The notes beneath the pieces are model-generated. The model had not been told where the DNA came from, searched no databases, and was given only the letters and a program-made list of their open reading frames with translations. DNA of 64,000 bases, taken from Bacillus sp. T33-2. GTDB taxonomy: Bacteria; Bacillota; Bacilli; Bacillales; Cytobacillaceae. The stretch's first letter is position 1. Each line of letters starts with the position of its first letter. Of the stretch, positions 53,294 to 62,116 are shown one piece after another. The DNA is taken from assembly GCF_002860205.1 (NCBI RefSeq), contig NZ_PGVB01000026.1:1-64000 (forward strand), read 5' to 3'. The position numbers and the translations under genes are program-made.

Positions 53294-53313
53294 TTAATCA
53301 AACGTTTGATTAA
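53294..53313. repeat. Dispersed 20-bp palindrome, copy 4
   Basis: Exact copy of the palindrome at 3341, here in the divergent promoter region, upstream of a TATAAT element at about 53355 that serves the gene at 53389. Confidence 0.8.
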
Positions 53314-53388
53314 AAGTATAGGTAGAAGAATGGTTTAACACTTTTCATGATGATATAATAAAAGAAACGATGAAAGGAGGACAAACAA

Positions 53389-53712
53389 ATGGAAAAGCAA
53401 ATTTTACAAGCTCTTCAGCAGATTAATGAAACTTTGAAGCAACAAGGAGAAACTTTAAAGCAACAAGGCGAAACTTTGAAGGAACATGGGGAAACTTTGA
53501 AGGAACATGGTCTTATACTGGGAGCATTAAGATCTGGACAAGAAGCTCTTAAGGCCGAGCTTAGTGAATTCAAGCTTCAAAATGCCAGGGACTTTGGGCA
53601 GCTACGGGAACAGATTAGCGGAATTGAACTTAGCGTTGAAATCCTAAAAGAAGAAAGCTGGACCAACAAAAAAGATATCCGCAGGGTTCAAAAAACAATG
53701 GGGCTTAAGTAA
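53389..53712 (+). CDS. Small coiled-coil protein with heptad repeats
   Basis: The 107-residue protein is predicted to be almost wholly alpha-helical. Four consecutive seven-residue units of the form ETLKxxG (residues 14-41) are encoded by a 21-bp tandem DNA repeat (53428-53511). Further heptads with Leu and Ile follow. No enzymatic motif or membrane segment is present. The gene has an AAAGGAGG site. The repeat number may vary among strains. I do not recognise a function. Confidence 0.75.
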   Translation: MEKQILQALQQINETLKQQGETLKQQGETLKEHGETLKEHGLILGALRSGQEALKAELSEFKLQNARDFGQLREQISGIELSVEILKEESWTNKKDIRRVQKTMGLK

Positions 53713-53963
53713 TCTGCAACGATATAAGTTATACTATCAACATGTGCATTATTGGGAATTTAAAACTCAGCCTCATATTCACTCATAGTCCCACCAGCCA
53801 CTCATTCATTTTATCAGCCCTCACTGCGATTTCTCCATATCATGAATTCTGCTTCCTCCTTGTGTAGCAATAAACTTATTTATCATTCTAGAAGGCAATT
53901 AATCAAGTGTTTGATTATTTGCTTCTATTCTGTGACTCGAGTAATTGTGAATGGGATTCATAT
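53713..53963. other. Intergenic region, no gene seen
   Basis: No coding frame is supported. Copy 5 of the palindrome (53899-53918) lies here. Confidence 0.5.
53899..53918. repeat. Dispersed 20-bp palindrome, copy 5 (degenerate)
   Basis: TTAATCAAGTGTTTGATTAT, two positions different from the perfect form. It is again followed within 50 bp by a hairpin. Confidence 0.65.
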
Positions 53964-54006
53964 AGCCACCAGCATCTCAGGAATCTGAAATGTAGTGTGG
54001 CTTTTT
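53964..54006 (+). terminator. Hairpin terminator
   Basis: Stem AGCCAC/GTGGCT with an AT-rich loop, followed by TTTTAA. Its loop sequence (CATCTCA and GAAATGTAG) resembles the hairpin at 36802-36839, which suggests that both derive from one dispersed element. Confidence 0.6.
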
Positions 54007-54050
54007 AAGTGACAATGAGACGCCACGTGATTGTGTCTATTGTGTGAATC

Positions 54051-54133
54051 AAGTCACTTTTTGCTTAAATCAGCGTTATTTTTGCTTGAATGGAAGTGTT
54101 TTTTGCGTAAATCAACGTTTTTTTGCTTAAAAC
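54051..54133. repeat. 21-bp tandem array with phased T tracts
   Basis: Four imperfect units start at 54051, 54072, 54093 and 54114. Each contains a run of five or more T followed by GCTTAAATC or a variant. The period of 21 bp places the T tracts on the same helix face, so the DNA is likely curved. Confidence 0.8.
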
Positions 54134-54136
54134 ACC

Positions 54137-54167
54137 AAGGCACCCATCCATTGATGAGTGCCTTTTT
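54137..54167. terminator. Probable bidirectional terminator
   Basis: Stem AAGGCAC/GTGCCTT (54137-54143 with 54158-54164) with TTTTT on the plus strand and GGTGTTTT on the minus strand, 34 bp beyond the yknX stop. Confidence 0.6.
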
Positions 54168-54200
54168 GGGCCATTTTAATAGGTTGTCACGAACATTCCT

Positions 54201-55451
54201 CTATCTTTTCGAAAAAGCCACACTGATCATTTTGAAAATGCCCATTTTCGTTTCTTCTTTGAAAGGCTGTTTGCTTAGTTTGTTTGTATTTAATGGTGTT
54301 ATGAACGGGTCGTCTGCTTTTTTGACGATTGAAGGATCCTTTACGACGAACTGGCCGGCTTCAATGCCTTTTTCGACTTCAACCCTGCTATGAAGCTGCA
54401 ATCCTTTTTTGATGGTGCGCTTTTCTACTTTCCCTGTTGGTCCAAGCACGTAAACAAAACTGTTTTTGGCATCTTTCCGGATGGAGGTGTCTTGAACGGT
54501 CACCGCTTTTAAGACCTTGTCTGTCACGACTGAAATGTTGACATGGGTGCCCTTGATGATATCAACAGCTTTTTCATCGAGTTCAATTTCGAACGGGAAA
54601 CGGCTTTCCTTTCCGACAGAAGGATCTTTTTCTGGGTAGGAGGAAATTTTCGTCAGCGTCCCTCCTGCTTTTTCTTTTAACATGTCGGAGGTAATGATCA
54701 CTACCATCCCTGGCTCTGCTTTTTTGAGGTCAGCTTCAGCAAATGTGCCTTCCACTTTCGGCTTGTCCGAAATGATTGTCATGATCGGATTTTTCAATTC
54801 ATAGTTGATTGCCTTCACAACACCGGTCACATCACTGTTGATGCCGAGCTGGTCCTCATCGTTTTGCGACTGGATGATTTCATCGTACTTTTCAATCTCG
54901 GTGAGAATACGGCTTTTTTCAAGTTCTTTATCATAGATTTCTTTTTCAATGGAGTAAGCGAGAATTTCTCCGGAAGCCCCTGATTCAGTGCCGAAGTCCT
55001 CCTCCTCCCCATCCCCTGAAGCCGGGAAACTATCATTTGACGACTGTGAGGATACAGACTGCAGGTATTGCAGCTGCTGGATTTGTTCATCAATCAGCGT
55101 TGCTTCCCTTGCAAGCTGGTCTTTTTCCATTTCAAGCTTTTTCCTGTCAGTTTCAACATGATCGGATGAATATTCATAGAGCGGAGTGCCGCTGTCGACC
55201 TTGTCTCCTTTTTTCACTAGAAATGCTTTAAAATCACCGGCATTGTCATTGTAATAGACATGATGTTCTTCATTTGGGGTGACCACGCCGAAAGCCTTGA
55301 ATGTTTTTGTCAAATTTTCTTTTCCAGCCTCAACCCAGCTGCTGATATAAGAGGAACGCTTCACGCCGCTGTCGTCGTGCAACGCGAGGACAAGGTTGGC
55401 AGATACGAATAGCACTCCTGCTGCTGTGAGAATCGCTGTTTTCTTTTTCAA
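54201..55451 (-). CDS. yknX: YknX-like membrane fusion protein (HlyD/RND adaptor family)
   Basis: The 416-residue protein has one N-terminal membrane anchor (TAILTAAGVLFVSANLVLAL), a barrel-sandwich region, a long coiled-coil hairpin (~110-215) with an acidic Ser/Gly-rich insert, and a beta-barrel C-terminal half (VRDTSIRKD-like region and YVLGPTGKVEKRTIKKG). It resembles YknX of B. subtilis, which works with the ABC pair YknYZ in defence against the SdpC toxin. Here yknY and yknZ do not follow: only a repeat array and the end of the operon do. A TTG start at 55451 fits GGGAGG 8 bp upstream better than the in-frame GTG 55460. Confidence 0.82.
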   Translation of the reverse strand: MKKKTAILTAAGVLFVSANLVLALHDDSGVKRSSYISSWVEAGKENLTKTFKAFGVVTPNEEHHVYYNDNAGDFKAFLVKKGDKVDSGTPLYEYSSDHVETDRKKLEMEKDQLAREATLIDEQIQQLQYLQSVSSQSSNDSFPASGDGEEEDFGTESGASGEILAYSIEKEIYDKELEKSRILTEIEKYDEIIQSQNDEDQLGINSDVTGVVKAINYELKNPIMTIISDKPKVEGTFAEADLKKAEPGMVVIITSDMLKEKAGGTLTKISSYPEKDPSVGKESRFPFEIELDEKAVDIIKGTHVNISVVTDKVLKAVTVQDTSIRKDAKNSFVYVLGPTGKVEKRTIKKGLQLHSRVEVEKGIEAGQFVVKDPSIVKKADDPFITPLNTNKLSKQPFKEETKMGIFKMISVAFSKR

Positions 55452-55467
55452 AGCGCGCACCTCCCTG

Positions 55468-56130
55468 TCAGATTATTTTTTCAAACTGGATGATCGAAAA
55501 AAGCGCGCCAAGCAGCCATAGGGCGACATTGAGCCCGACTACCATTGCGACAACGACTTTCATGCTTTTCTCGGTTAAATCTTTTAAATATTTGATCTGG
55601 ATCCAAATGGCCCATGCTTTAAATATGGTGATCGAAGCAAGAAAAGAAACAATAAATCCGTTGGAGGTAAAGGTTTGGGCAAGGACGCCAAGTGAAAATG
55701 GCGATGATTCATCCGGCAATCCCAATGCCAGATTAACAGGAATCATAATCAGCTTCTCAGCCAATAAAATGAGTAAAACGAGCAGCTGCACCACAATGAG
55801 TTTTTTCAATTCCAGATCGGACAATGTCCAGAAAAAAAGCGCAGGCAAGAAGATGATTGCAGCACCATAAAACAATCCCCACAGGAGCTGGCCGATGACA
55901 TAAAGTACTTTATGCATTTCGAACTCACTGCCTGATAGTTCCGTGAGCTTTCTCGACAGATATTCCGAGCCAATCCCGAAATAGGCACTAAGCCCAAAAA
56001 TCAGGCCGCTTGCCAAAATCAAAAGGACCGCCCGCTTCCACACCCCTTCTGCTTCCTCTGCTTTTTTTAACTGGTATGAATATATATCAGGGTGCGAAAG
56101 GCCGCGGATCAGATGGCTTCGAAACATCAT
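55468..56130 (-). CDS. yknW: YIP1-family membrane protein, YknW-like
   Basis: The 220-residue protein has a cytosolic N-terminus and five predicted membrane helices, starting around residue 32 (AVLLILASGLIFGLSAYF), as in the Yip1 domain. In B. subtilis YknW is needed for assembly of the YknXYZ complex. It is encoded 17 bp upstream of the YknX-like gene with a GGAGG site 9 bp before tandem ATGs. The absence of the ABC subunits leaves its partner unclear. Confidence 0.82.
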   Translation of the reverse strand: MMFRSHLIRGLSHPDIYSYQLKKAEEAEGVWKRAVLLILASGLIFGLSAYFGIGSEYLSRKLTELSGSEFEMHKVLYVIGQLLWGLFYGAAIIFLPALFFWTLSDLELKKLIVVQLLVLLILLAEKLIMIPVNLALGLPDESSPFSLGVLAQTFTSNGFIVSFLASITIFKAWAIWIQIKYLKDLTEKSMKVVVAMVVGLNVALWLLGALFSIIQFEKII

Positions 56131-56571
56131 CGTTTATTTCCTCCAAATATGTATACTTCCCTTCCATTTTAGCTTAAAAGGGGTGGAATAAGAACTAATA
56201 ACTGGCATGTTCATTGTTTTGCCGCAAATGGAATTTGTGTTCCAAATTACAATTGGTAAAAACAACCTTATGTATATATTCCCTGTCTCCAGATGATTTC
56301 CTGCTTAGTTTTTTGAGCTTTATTCCATCCAGCCCCGTTTTTCGATATAATAAAAGAATATGGTTTTTTTGTGGAAAAGGGGCGCCACGCTGACTAATGG
56401 ATCTTAGAAATCAGATTGCGGCAAGTATATGATCTGTCCCCACACTTTGTGTGGTCAGCCTTCGCTCACACCGCATTATGCTGTTTTGTATAAATACCTA
56501 ATGATATGTTCATGCATGCTTTGTAATATTAACTCATGTTGTTTTTGTTCGTGACTAAGGAGGGATCCAAG
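56131..56571. other. Divergent intergenic region, no gene seen
   Basis: It separates yknW from the SWIM gene and should hold both promoters. The stretch around 56432-56475 contains a short imperfect hairpin (CCACAC.TTTGTGTGG) of unknown role. Confidence 0.5.
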
Positions 56572-58212
56572 GTGGCATTAATCTATGGGCACCAGAAGGA
56601 TTTGGTGCTGGCCGCAGCTAACGATATCAAGGATATGCTCCATCCAGAAAACGAGGATCATAAAAGGCTTGTACAAAAGGGCCTGATGCTGTATCGCCAG
56701 GGACTTGTCCATCGTCTGAAGGTTATCAGGGAGAAGGTTATGGCCACAGTCCAGGATGTCACGCCGGTTTTGGTTTCGGTCGACCTTAATTCTCCCTGGA
56801 ACAGCGTATGCTCCTGTCCGTCAGAGGACTTTTGCCGGCATCGGCTCGCTGTCTTTTTTCAGGCCTACAGCCAGGCCGCCAGCGTCTCGGACTGGATTGA
56901 GGATTGGCGGGCCCCTATAAAAGAGAAGGACCTTGCCAGCCAATTAGGGTTAATGAAGGCAAAAGACCTTCTGAAAACGAGCACCCGGCTTGACCATGAC
57001 TATGATAAATGGACGGCGGCATTTACTGGAAGTTTTAATTCCATCGTAAAAGGCAACGGCAGCCCAAGCCCATTCGTGATCCCGGAACTGTTCCGGATTT
57101 ACTTGCGCCGTATCAGAGCGGATGCACCAGTAGAACAGGAGTGGAAAAACTTATATGATCTTGTCAGTGCGCTTCACTCTTTTTCACTGCTGGCTGGTTT
57201 AAGTGAAAGCGAGCGGCATTCAGAAGAAACGGTGAACCGGTATTACCGCTTTTTGTTCCATTCCCTCACCGAAGAGGCAGAAGCGGTGCTGCAAAAATTG
57301 GCTATCCTCTCCCTTCCGTTTGCGTTTGATGTCTTCATCAAGCATATAAAAGAAGAAGCAATCAGGCTGCTTGAAGGCAGCGAGCTGTTTGAATATGAAC
57401 GGATTGGCCTTTACCGGTTGCTTTGGTCAAAATTATTGAGGAATAACGCCTGGCGCGATGCCGAACGGAACCGGCTTGAAAAATTCCGGATCAGGTCATT
57501 TGAAGAAGATTTAGCCCTGGCCCATCATTATTTCCTGGCCCGGAAGGATAAAAATGTGATAGATGTGGTTTCCGGCAGGGAAGAAAAAGCCTTTCCTTAT
57601 ACTCTGTACTGGATTGAAGTCTTGTCAGAACATAAGGAATGGAGCCGGATGGCCCCTTATGCTGATTATTTCGCGCATGGCCTTCGTCCTTATTTGTCCA
57701 GTCTGGGAAGCTACTATGCACGTTCTGATTTTGCACGCCTTGCCTTAAAAGTGCTGACTCCTTTCTGTACGGATGCTGGCCGGACGGACTTGCTTGAACG
57801 CGTAATGGTCCAGGCACTTCCATACAGCTTTGTCAGTTACGAGGAGTTTTTATTCGACAGGAAAATGTACGATAAATGGGCCGAGCTCTATACATTTGCA
57901 GGAATTGATTTTCAGGCTGTGTCAACGGCAAGGATTAAAACTGTGCAAAAGGAAGCACCAGTGGTCCTGCTTCCTCTCTACCACCAGGCGGTAGAGTACT
58001 TGATCAGCCAGAAAAACAGGGGCAGCTATAAACAGGCCGTCCGCGTGTTAAAAAAGCTCCGGACCATCTACAAAAAATTAAAACGCGTTCCCGAATGGGA
58101 GGCTTTTTTCGCGTTGCTGCTCGAACGGACAAAACGGCTGCGCGCCTTCCAGGAAGAATGCAAACGAAGCAAGCTGATTGAAGAGGAAAGTGCGATTGGG
58201 GTAAAGGGATAA
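56572..58212 (+). CDS. ywqB: SWIM zinc-finger protein (YwqB-like)
   Basis: The 546-residue protein carries an N-terminal SWIM zinc finger (CSCPSEDFCRH, a CxCx5CxH pattern near residue 80) and a long, mostly helical C-terminal part without known motifs. The SWIM domain probably binds DNA or protein. The gene is followed after 44 bp by a SNF2 helicase gene, as ywqB is paired with ywqA in B. subtilis. The start GTG 56572 is set by AAGGAGGG 7 bp upstream. The frame extends to 56536 without support. Confidence 0.87.
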   Translation: MALIYGHQKDLVLAAANDIKDMLHPENEDHKRLVQKGLMLYRQGLVHRLKVIREKVMATVQDVTPVLVSVDLNSPWNSVCSCPSEDFCRHRLAVFFQAYSQAASVSDWIEDWRAPIKEKDLASQLGLMKAKDLLKTSTRLDHDYDKWTAAFTGSFNSIVKGNGSPSPFVIPELFRIYLRRIRADAPVEQEWKNLYDLVSALHSFSLLAGLSESERHSEETVNRYYRFLFHSLTEEAEAVLQKLAILSLPFAFDVFIKHIKEEAIRLLEGSELFEYERIGLYRLLWSKLLRNNAWRDAERNRLEKFRIRSFEEDLALAHHYFLARKDKNVIDVVSGREEKAFPYTLYWIEVLSEHKEWSRMAPYADYFAHGLRPYLSSLGSYYARSDFARLALKVLTPFCTDAGRTDLLERVMVQALPYSFVSYEEFLFDRKMYDKWAELYTFAGIDFQAVSTARIKTVQKEAPVVLLPLYHQAVEYLISQKNRGSYKQAVRVLKKLRTIYKKLKRVPEWEAFFALLLERTKRLRAFQEECKRSKLIEEESAIGVKG

Positions 58213-58256
58213 ACGCGTGAACCCCTGCCGACTCCAAAAGGAGGAGTAATCGATCC

Positions 58257-61094
58257 ATGCTCACGACGAGAATGATTAAAATCAACATAAACCCGCTGGC
58301 GGATGGGCGTTATTTCCTGACCGGGGTGGATGAAAATGAATCGGAGATGCGCGTATCCAGCTGGAAGCATCTATTGTTTAACCGACACAAGGAAAGCTAT
58401 TACGGCACAGTTGTGGATGCCGAAAAATCAAACGGGATTGAGGGAGTTGCCGTGGACGCCTGGCAGCTCGTCACGCTGTTTGCGGAGGAGTCTTTCAACC
58501 GGATCATTGATTGGGATTGGGATGAAACCGCCCAGCTTTGCCTTGCCTCGGCCCATTCGCTGTATGAGGCGATTTTGGAAAAAGACTGGCATCCCGATTT
58601 TTCAGGTCTCGAGGCCGGAGAGTTCCGCTGGGCCCTCCCACACCGGGTAGTAGACGAATTTAACCCGTCCTTTTGGGAGCAGGACATTCAAGAATTTGAT
58701 GAACCTCTTCCAGTAAAAATGTTCATTTCCGACTTGTTTCATCGTGCATTGGAAGCCTATTTCAGTGACAATAGCGGATTAAAATTTTTGCTTGGCGAGA
58801 AGCTTGACGTTCTCCGCAAAAAAAAGATTTCTGCCCGCGAACTAGCCGCTTATTTTGATGAAGAAAGCTGGAAGCAATGGCTTGGATTAACAGAGGATCC
58901 AGCTCCGTTTTCAATCGGGCTCCGGCTGGAAGAGCCGTTGGAAGATGGCGACGACTGGAGGCTGGCGTTATTTTTACGCGGGAAAAAACAGCCTGGCATG
59001 CTTTTGGATGCGAATGACCCGGCTGCTTTCCCTGCCGGCTGGGATGTTTATCAGGACAAAATTGACCGTGAAGAAGCGCGGCTTGCCCGTTTGTTTCCCT
59101 GGTTGGAAGAAGATGGCCGGCTTCGAAGCGGCCTGAATGAGGAAGAAGCGTGGATGCTTTTGACAGAGGTGAGCGAGACGCTCATTTCACTGGGTGTGGA
59201 AATCCTGCTGCCATCATGGTGGGAAGCCGTCAAGAATGCGCACTTAAAGGTCAAGGCACGCCTGAAGGGGCAAACCAGCTACCGCCGTTCGTTTGTCGGC
59301 TTGAATGCGATGCTTGACTACGATTGGCGTTTCTCGATGAATGGTGTGGATTTGTCGGAAGATGAGTTTCAGCGCCTTGTGAACGAAAAGCGACGCCTCG
59401 TGTATTTGCGAGGCAAGTGGGTAAAGCTTGATCCGGGTTTTATCCGGCAAATCCAGGATTTGATGAAAAAGGCAGACAAAGAAGGTCTTCATATCCGGGA
59501 TTTGCTCCAGCAGGAACTGCCCGATCCCGAGGGGGCTGTAGAGGACGACAACGCTTTTGAAGATCCGAGGGCGTTTGCCCGGATTCAGATTGAATTGAAC
59601 CGCCACTGGAAGCAAATGATGAAGCAGCTGTCCCATACGAAAGAAATTCCGGAGGCTCCGTTACCTGCGGGCCTGAACGGCGAGCTGCGCCCGTACCAGA
59701 AGCTGGGGTTGAACTGGCTGCTGTTTTTGCGCCGGTATGGTTTTGGCGCCTGCCTTGCTGACGATATGGGACTGGGCAAAACAATTCAACTGATATCTTA
59801 CCTGCTGTCAGTAAAAGAGCAGGAGTCCGGCTCCGGACCGGCCTTGATCATTTGCCCGACGTCTGTGCTGGGCAACTGGCAAAAGGAAATTGAACGCTTT
59901 GCACCGGATCTGAATCTGTATCTCCATTATGGATCAAATCGCCTGAAGGATGATGAGTTTCTTGAAAAAGCCAAAGGTTCGGATATTGTCCTGACGTCTT
60001 ATGGGTTAACACACCTTGACCAGGAAGAACTTAAGAGTTTAAGCTGGAGCACGGTGGCCATTGACGAAGCCCAGAATATAAAAAACGCAGAAACAAAGCA
60101 ATCCCGTGCTGTCCGGTCATTAAAAGGTCAGCATCACATCGCCTTGACAGGCACTCCGATGGAAAACCGGCTGTCTGAGCTCTGGTCAATTTTCGATTTT
60201 ACAAATCACGGGTATCTTGGGAGTGCAGGACAATTTCAGAAGCAGTTCATCCTGCCGATTGAAAAAGACGATGAAAAGCAAAAAATCGCCCAGCTCCAGA
60301 GCTTGATTCGGCCGTTTTTGTTAAGGCGCACAAAAAAGGATGAGGAAGTGGCCCTGAACCTTCCGGACAAAGTCGAACAGAAGGAATATTGCCCGCTTTC
60401 GGCCGAGCAGGCCTCATTATACGAACAGCTCGTGAAGGATACTTTTGTGGAAATAGAGGCGTTATCAGGGTTTGCGCGAAAGGGGCTTATACTGCAGATG
60501 CTTGGCAGGTTGAAGCAGCTCTGCAACCATCCCTCCCTTTATTTGAAAGAGGAAAAGCCACAGCAGCTGGTTGAAAGGTCTGCGAAAATGGAGAAGCTGA
60601 CCGAACTTGTCAGTGCCGTCCTGGACCAGGATGAAAGCTGCCTCATTTTTACCCAGTACATCGGCATGGGGGAAATGATCCAGACCGTGCTGAAGGATAA
60701 GTTCGGGATTGACGTGCCATTCCTGAATGGGAGCCTGACAAAGGCACGGCGCGACGAAATGATTCGCCAGTTCCAGGAGCGGGAATTCCCGGTCTTCCTG
60801 CTGTCGTTGAAAGCAGGCGGCACAGGGCTTAATCTGACTGCTGCGAACCATGTCATCCATTATGACCGCTGGTGGAACCCGGCCGTCGAGAACCAGGCTA
60901 CTGACCGGGCCTACCGGATTGGCCAAAGCCGCTTTGTCCATGTCCATAAGCTGATCAGCACCGGTACACTTGAAGAAAAAATTGATGCTATGCTTGAGAA
61001 AAAGCAAGCCCTGAATGACCAGATCATCCAAAGCGACAACTGGATCACCGAACTGTCGACGGACGATCTTCAAGATCTTGTCAGATTGTCATAA
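58257..61094 (+). CDS. ywqA: SNF2-family DNA-dependent ATPase/helicase (YwqA-like)
   Basis: The 945-residue protein has an N-terminal SNF2-associated region (~1-430, DUF3670-like) followed by the two RecA-like lobes: Walker A DDMGLGKTIQLISYLL near residue 500, DEAQ box IDEAQNIKN, motif III ALTGTPMENR, and the C-terminal lobe with FLLSLKAGGTGLNLTAANHV and QATDRAYRIGQ. SNF2 enzymes translocate on duplex DNA and remodel bound proteins. The pairing with a SWIM protein suggests that the two work as a complex on DNA, possibly in repair or recombination. AAGGAGGAG lies 10 bp before the ATG. Confidence 0.93.
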   Translation: MLTTRMIKININPLADGRYFLTGVDENESEMRVSSWKHLLFNRHKESYYGTVVDAEKSNGIEGVAVDAWQLVTLFAEESFNRIIDWDWDETAQLCLASAHSLYEAILEKDWHPDFSGLEAGEFRWALPHRVVDEFNPSFWEQDIQEFDEPLPVKMFISDLFHRALEAYFSDNSGLKFLLGEKLDVLRKKKISARELAAYFDEESWKQWLGLTEDPAPFSIGLRLEEPLEDGDDWRLALFLRGKKQPGMLLDANDPAAFPAGWDVYQDKIDREEARLARLFPWLEEDGRLRSGLNEEEAWMLLTEVSETLISLGVEILLPSWWEAVKNAHLKVKARLKGQTSYRRSFVGLNAMLDYDWRFSMNGVDLSEDEFQRLVNEKRRLVYLRGKWVKLDPGFIRQIQDLMKKADKEGLHIRDLLQQELPDPEGAVEDDNAFEDPRAFARIQIELNRHWKQMMKQLSHTKEIPEAPLPAGLNGELRPYQKLGLNWLLFLRRYGFGACLADDMGLGKTIQLISYLLSVKEQESGSGPALIICPTSVLGNWQKEIERFAPDLNLYLHYGSNRLKDDEFLEKAKGSDIVLTSYGLTHLDQEELKSLSWSTVAIDEAQNIKNAETKQSRAVRSLKGQHHIALTGTPMENRLSELWSIFDFTNHGYLGSAGQFQKQFILPIEKDDEKQKIAQLQSLIRPFLLRRTKKDEEVALNLPDKVEQKEYCPLSAEQASLYEQLVKDTFVEIEALSGFARKGLILQMLGRLKQLCNHPSLYLKEEKPQQLVERSAKMEKLTELVSAVLDQDESCLIFTQYIGMGEMIQTVLKDKFGIDVPFLNGSLTKARRDEMIRQFQEREFPVFLLSLKAGGTGLNLTAANHVIHYDRWWNPAVENQATDRAYRIGQSRFVHVHKLISTGTLEEKIDAMLEKKQALNDQIIQSDNWITELSTDDLQDLVRLS

Positions 61095-61149
61095 TTTTTG
61101 AGGCCGGTATCTTAATTTTTCCCGGCTTGTGTAATAAAATTGTGTTAAA

Positions 61150-61185
61150 GGACATGTGGGCAGCCCACATGTCCATATTTTTTTA
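61150..61185 (+). terminator. Intrinsic terminator of the SWIM-SNF2 operon
   Basis: Eleven-bp perfect stem (61150-61160 with 61164-61174) followed by a T run. Confidence 0.92.
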
Positions 61186-61204
61186 TTTCATAGTAAAACG
61201 TTTT

Positions 61205-61603
61205 CTATGAACGGTTTGATATGACATATTCTTCTTTTTCTTGTTTTACTTTTTCATGGTTGCGATGTGTCAAAAACATCGTTCTTTGGTTATCCCTCAA
61301 TATAAAACATGTTAAATACCGCATAGCCGCTTCAAGAGAAACCTCATTCCTGCAAAGAATACCGATTGCCAGCTGGTGCAATCCGCGATTTAACTGGGTT
61401 TGTTTTTCGTTGGTGCCATTATGGCAGGACATGGAGTACTTTCCGTTATGTTGAACTGTAAAGGATTGATAAATTTTAGGATTCTGATTATGTGGTGTTA
61501 GAAGGAGAAGGGCATCGGAAAAGTAAGGAAATCTAGTGACTTGAATATTCTGCTCCTGACCCTCACCTCCCAAGAAAATAAATTCAAGCTTTCGACTATC
61601 CAT
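61205..61603 (-). CDS. Uncharacterised protein near ssbB
   Basis: The 132-residue protein starts at ATG 61603 behind GGAGG (6 bp). It has a mixed alpha/beta composition, with LEFIFLGGEGQEQ near the start and two cysteines in the second half. I do not recognise the family. Its place next to ssbB in convergent orientation to the SNF2 gene recalls the ywpG/ywpF area of B. subtilis, so a competence-associated expression is possible. The frame extends to 61669 without an RBS. Confidence 0.6.
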   Translation of the reverse strand: MDSRKLEFIFLGGEGQEQNIQVTRFPYFSDALLLLTPHNQNPKIYQSFTVQHNGKYSMSCHNGTNEKQTQLNRGLHQLAIGILCRNEVSLEAAMRYLTCFILRDNQRTMFLTHRNHEKVKQEKEEYVISNRS

Positions 61604-61796
61604 ATTCAACCTCCAATTTTGCCTAAATGTGCGGATGAAATAAACAGACGGTGTCGCTGCCAGTATCATTTGGCTTAATGTTCAAAATTATTTTACCATA
61701 ACGTCGTTGGAATTTTCTTCAATTAAGTACATTTTTTTTGGACTTTTCGTCTGTTTTGTGAACAAATTTTAGTGAATTCCGCCGATCAAGTAATTT

Positions 61797-61820
61797 AAAA
61801 AAACCGGCGTGGGCCGCCGG
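61797..61820 (-). terminator. Intrinsic terminator of the ssbB operon
   Basis: Stem CCGGCG/CGCCGG (61804-61809 with 61815-61820), followed on the minus strand by TTTTTTTA. Confidence 0.85.
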
Positions 61821-61894
61821 CCAAATTTGAGGATATTGGAGAGGGGGTGTGGTTCTCTCTCTTAAAGATTTTAGAAAGGAAGTAATACGTGGAC

Positions 61895-62116
61895 TTAGAT
61901 TTGATTAGATACGTTATTTTGAGGGAAATGGTCGACTTTTTCCGGCTCTGCAATAAAGGAATATATCCTTCTTGTTTGCGGCTCCTTTACAGCAGTTTCA
62001 AGCTGATGAACCCGTTTCATCAATTCATCTACTTTCTCATTGGTTTTTCCGACCATTTTGATCAGGCTGACGAGGAGTTTTTCCAATCCCTCGGCGTCAC
62101 CGGCATTTTTACTCAA
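61895..62116 (-). CDS. Small coiled-coil protein downstream of ssbB
   Basis: The 73-residue product begins at TTG 62116 with a GGGAGG site inside the ssbB gene and overlaps the ssbB stop by 8 bp. Residues ~10-45 ([22 protein letters not shown]) form a likely coiled coil. No known domain was seen. The translational coupling implies a role connected with the single-stranded DNA-binding protein. Confidence 0.6.
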   Translation of the reverse strand: MSKNAGDAEGLEKLLVSLIKMVGKTNEKVDELMKRVHQLETAVKEPQTRRIYSFIAEPEKVDHFPQNNVSNQI

